Positions 21,897 through 22,766 of a stretch of DNA of 22,766 nucleotides are shown here, piece after piece; within the stretch, counting starts at the first letter, position 1; each line of letters opens with the position of its first letter. Source of the stretch: Elusimicrobiota bacterium (lineage in GTDB: Bacteria > Elusimicrobiota > Elusimicrobia > Elusimicrobiales > UBA9959); contig JAKLEK010000005.1 of NCBI GenBank assembly GCA_022703115.1, forward strand, positions 1-22,766, written 5' to 3'. A program made the position numbers and the translations under genes. The notes under the pieces were generated by a model. That model was not told the origin of the DNA. It worked only from the letters and a program-made list of their open reading frames with translations, and did no database searches.

Positions 21897-22766
21897 TCGA
21901 CCGGAAGATATACACCGTAAGCGAGCTGAGCAGGGGTATAAAGTCCCTGCTCGAGAGTTCTTTCCGGGAGATCTGGGTGGAGGGCGAGATATCGGGGCTC
22001 AAGGTCTCTTCTCTGGGACACGCCTATTTCGACCTGAAGGACGCCGAGTCCAACATCTCCGGGGTCCTGTTCCGCGGCTGCGCCGCCGGACTGAAGTTCG
22101 AACTGGCCAACGGGCTGCTGGTGCGGGTGCGCGGCGGCGTTACCACTTACGACAAGCAGAGCAAGTATCAGCTCATGGCCAGGGAAGTGGTGCCGGCCGG
22201 ACAGGGGCCGCTTCAACTGGCTTTCGAGCAGCTCAAGAAGAAGCTGCAGGCTGAAGGCCTTTTCGATCCGGCCCGCAAGAGGCCGATCCCCGCACTGCCG
22301 CGCAAAATAGCGGTGGTGACCTCCCCTACCGGGGCGGCCATAAGGGACATACTTTCTATCCTGAAGCGCCGTTACGCCAACATGCACATCATAGTGGCGC
22401 CGGTAAAGGTGCAGGGGACCGGGGCCAGGGAGGAGATCGCCCAGGCCATCAGGGACCTGAACGATAATTTCGAGGACATAGACGTGATGCTGGTCGGCCG
22501 CGGCGGAGGGTCCATGGAGGACCTCTGGGCCTTCAACGAGGAGGTCGTGGCGCGCGCCATCTTCGCCTGCGACACGCCGATCGTGAGCGCCGTGGGGCAC
22601 GAGGTGGACGTCACGATCGCGGACCTCGTGGCGGATTTTCGCGCCGCCACGCCCTCCGAGGCGGCCGAACGCGTGGCTCCCGATGCCGCGGCGCTCCACG
22701 CGCGCCTGGGCCGGCAGATCCGCGCCCTCTCGCAGGCGCTCCTGAGCCTTGTGCGCGCCGGCCGCG
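21893..22766 (+). CDS. xseA: Exodeoxyribonuclease VII large subunit, 3' end outside window
   Basis: From GTG 21893 an open frame runs to the window end (291 codons). The N-terminal ~100 residues are the OB-fold single-strand-binding domain: YTVSELSRGIKSLLE, REIWVEGEISGLK, HAYFDLKD, VRVRGGVTTYD. The nuclease domain follows with EGLFDPARKRPIP, IAVVTSPTGAAIRDIL, LVGRGGGSMEDLWAFN, PIVSAVGHEVDVTIADLVAD and TPSEAAE. Exonuclease VII degrades single-stranded DNA from both ends with small subunit XseB, whose gene is not in view. The start overlaps the rarA stop (GTGA), implying translational coupling. The C-terminal coiled-coil part is cut off. Confidence 0.95.
   Translation, partial: MIDRKIYTVSELSRGIKSLLESSFREIWVEGEISGLKVSSLGHAYFDLKDAESNISGVLFRGCAAGLKFELANGLLVRVRGGVTTYDKQSKYQLMAREVVPAGQGPLQLAFEQLKKKLQAEGLFDPARKRPIPALPRKIAVVTSPTGAAIRDILSILKRRYANMHIIVAPVKVQGTGAREEIAQAIRDLNDNFEDIDVMLVGRGGGSMEDLWAFNEEVVARAIFACDTPIVSAVGHEVDVTIADLVADFRAATPSEAAERVAPDAAALHARLGRQIRALSQALLSLVRAGR

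Overview
The window is a densely coded stretch of a GC-rich Gram-negative bacterial chromosome. An OmpA-type envelope protein and two signal-peptide proteins imply an outer membrane and periplasm. The gene set (bacterial homospermidine synthase, pyruvoyl arginine decarboxylase, alpha2-type glycyl-tRNA synthetase, very large coiled-coil proteins) and the frequent use of AUA isoleucine codons despite high GC would fit an Elusimicrobiota-like lineage. That assignment is inference; no marker in the window proves it. I see no tRNA, rRNA, CRISPR array, phage gene or transposase.

Layout. Positions 1-2670 hold the 3' end of an OmpA-domain envelope gene with its terminator, then a secreted caspase-fold/FGE-sulfatase-fold fusion whose caspase His is replaced by Tyr. 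Positions 2671-3119 are non-coding: a ~217-bp palindromic dispersed repeat, a 12-bp direct repeat and a likely promoter. Positions 3120-7285 are a polyamine module. Homospermidine synthase and ornithine decarboxylase (plus strand, overlapping) face agmatinase and pyruvoyl-dependent arginine decarboxylase (minus strand) across a perfect palindromic terminator. Together they supply putrescine from ornithine and from arginine and convert it to homospermidine.

Positions 7340-13139 encode two tandem giant coiled-coil proteins (904 and 1021 aa), almost proline-free, which share an ungapped N-terminal motif at residues 13-23. Next, all on the minus strand, come rpmB (13315-13509), a secreted protein (13613-14383), the second copy of the palindromic repeat, a paralogous secreted protein (14987-15679) and glycyl-tRNA synthetase (15959-17356). 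A divergent promoter region then leads to yjbQ and an MFS exporter on the plus strand, whose 3' end overlaps a convergent NIF3 gene. A second divergent AT-rich promoter region (about 19911-19983) starts an operon of a ZapB-like coiled coil, ZapA, RarA and XseA. XseA runs off the window end.

The strongest points for follow-up are the paired giant coiled-coil proteins, the pseudo-caspase/FGE fusion, the long palindromic repeat, the paralogous secreted pair around its second copy, and four genes whose -10 elements lie so close to the start codon that their mRNAs should be leaderless or nearly so.
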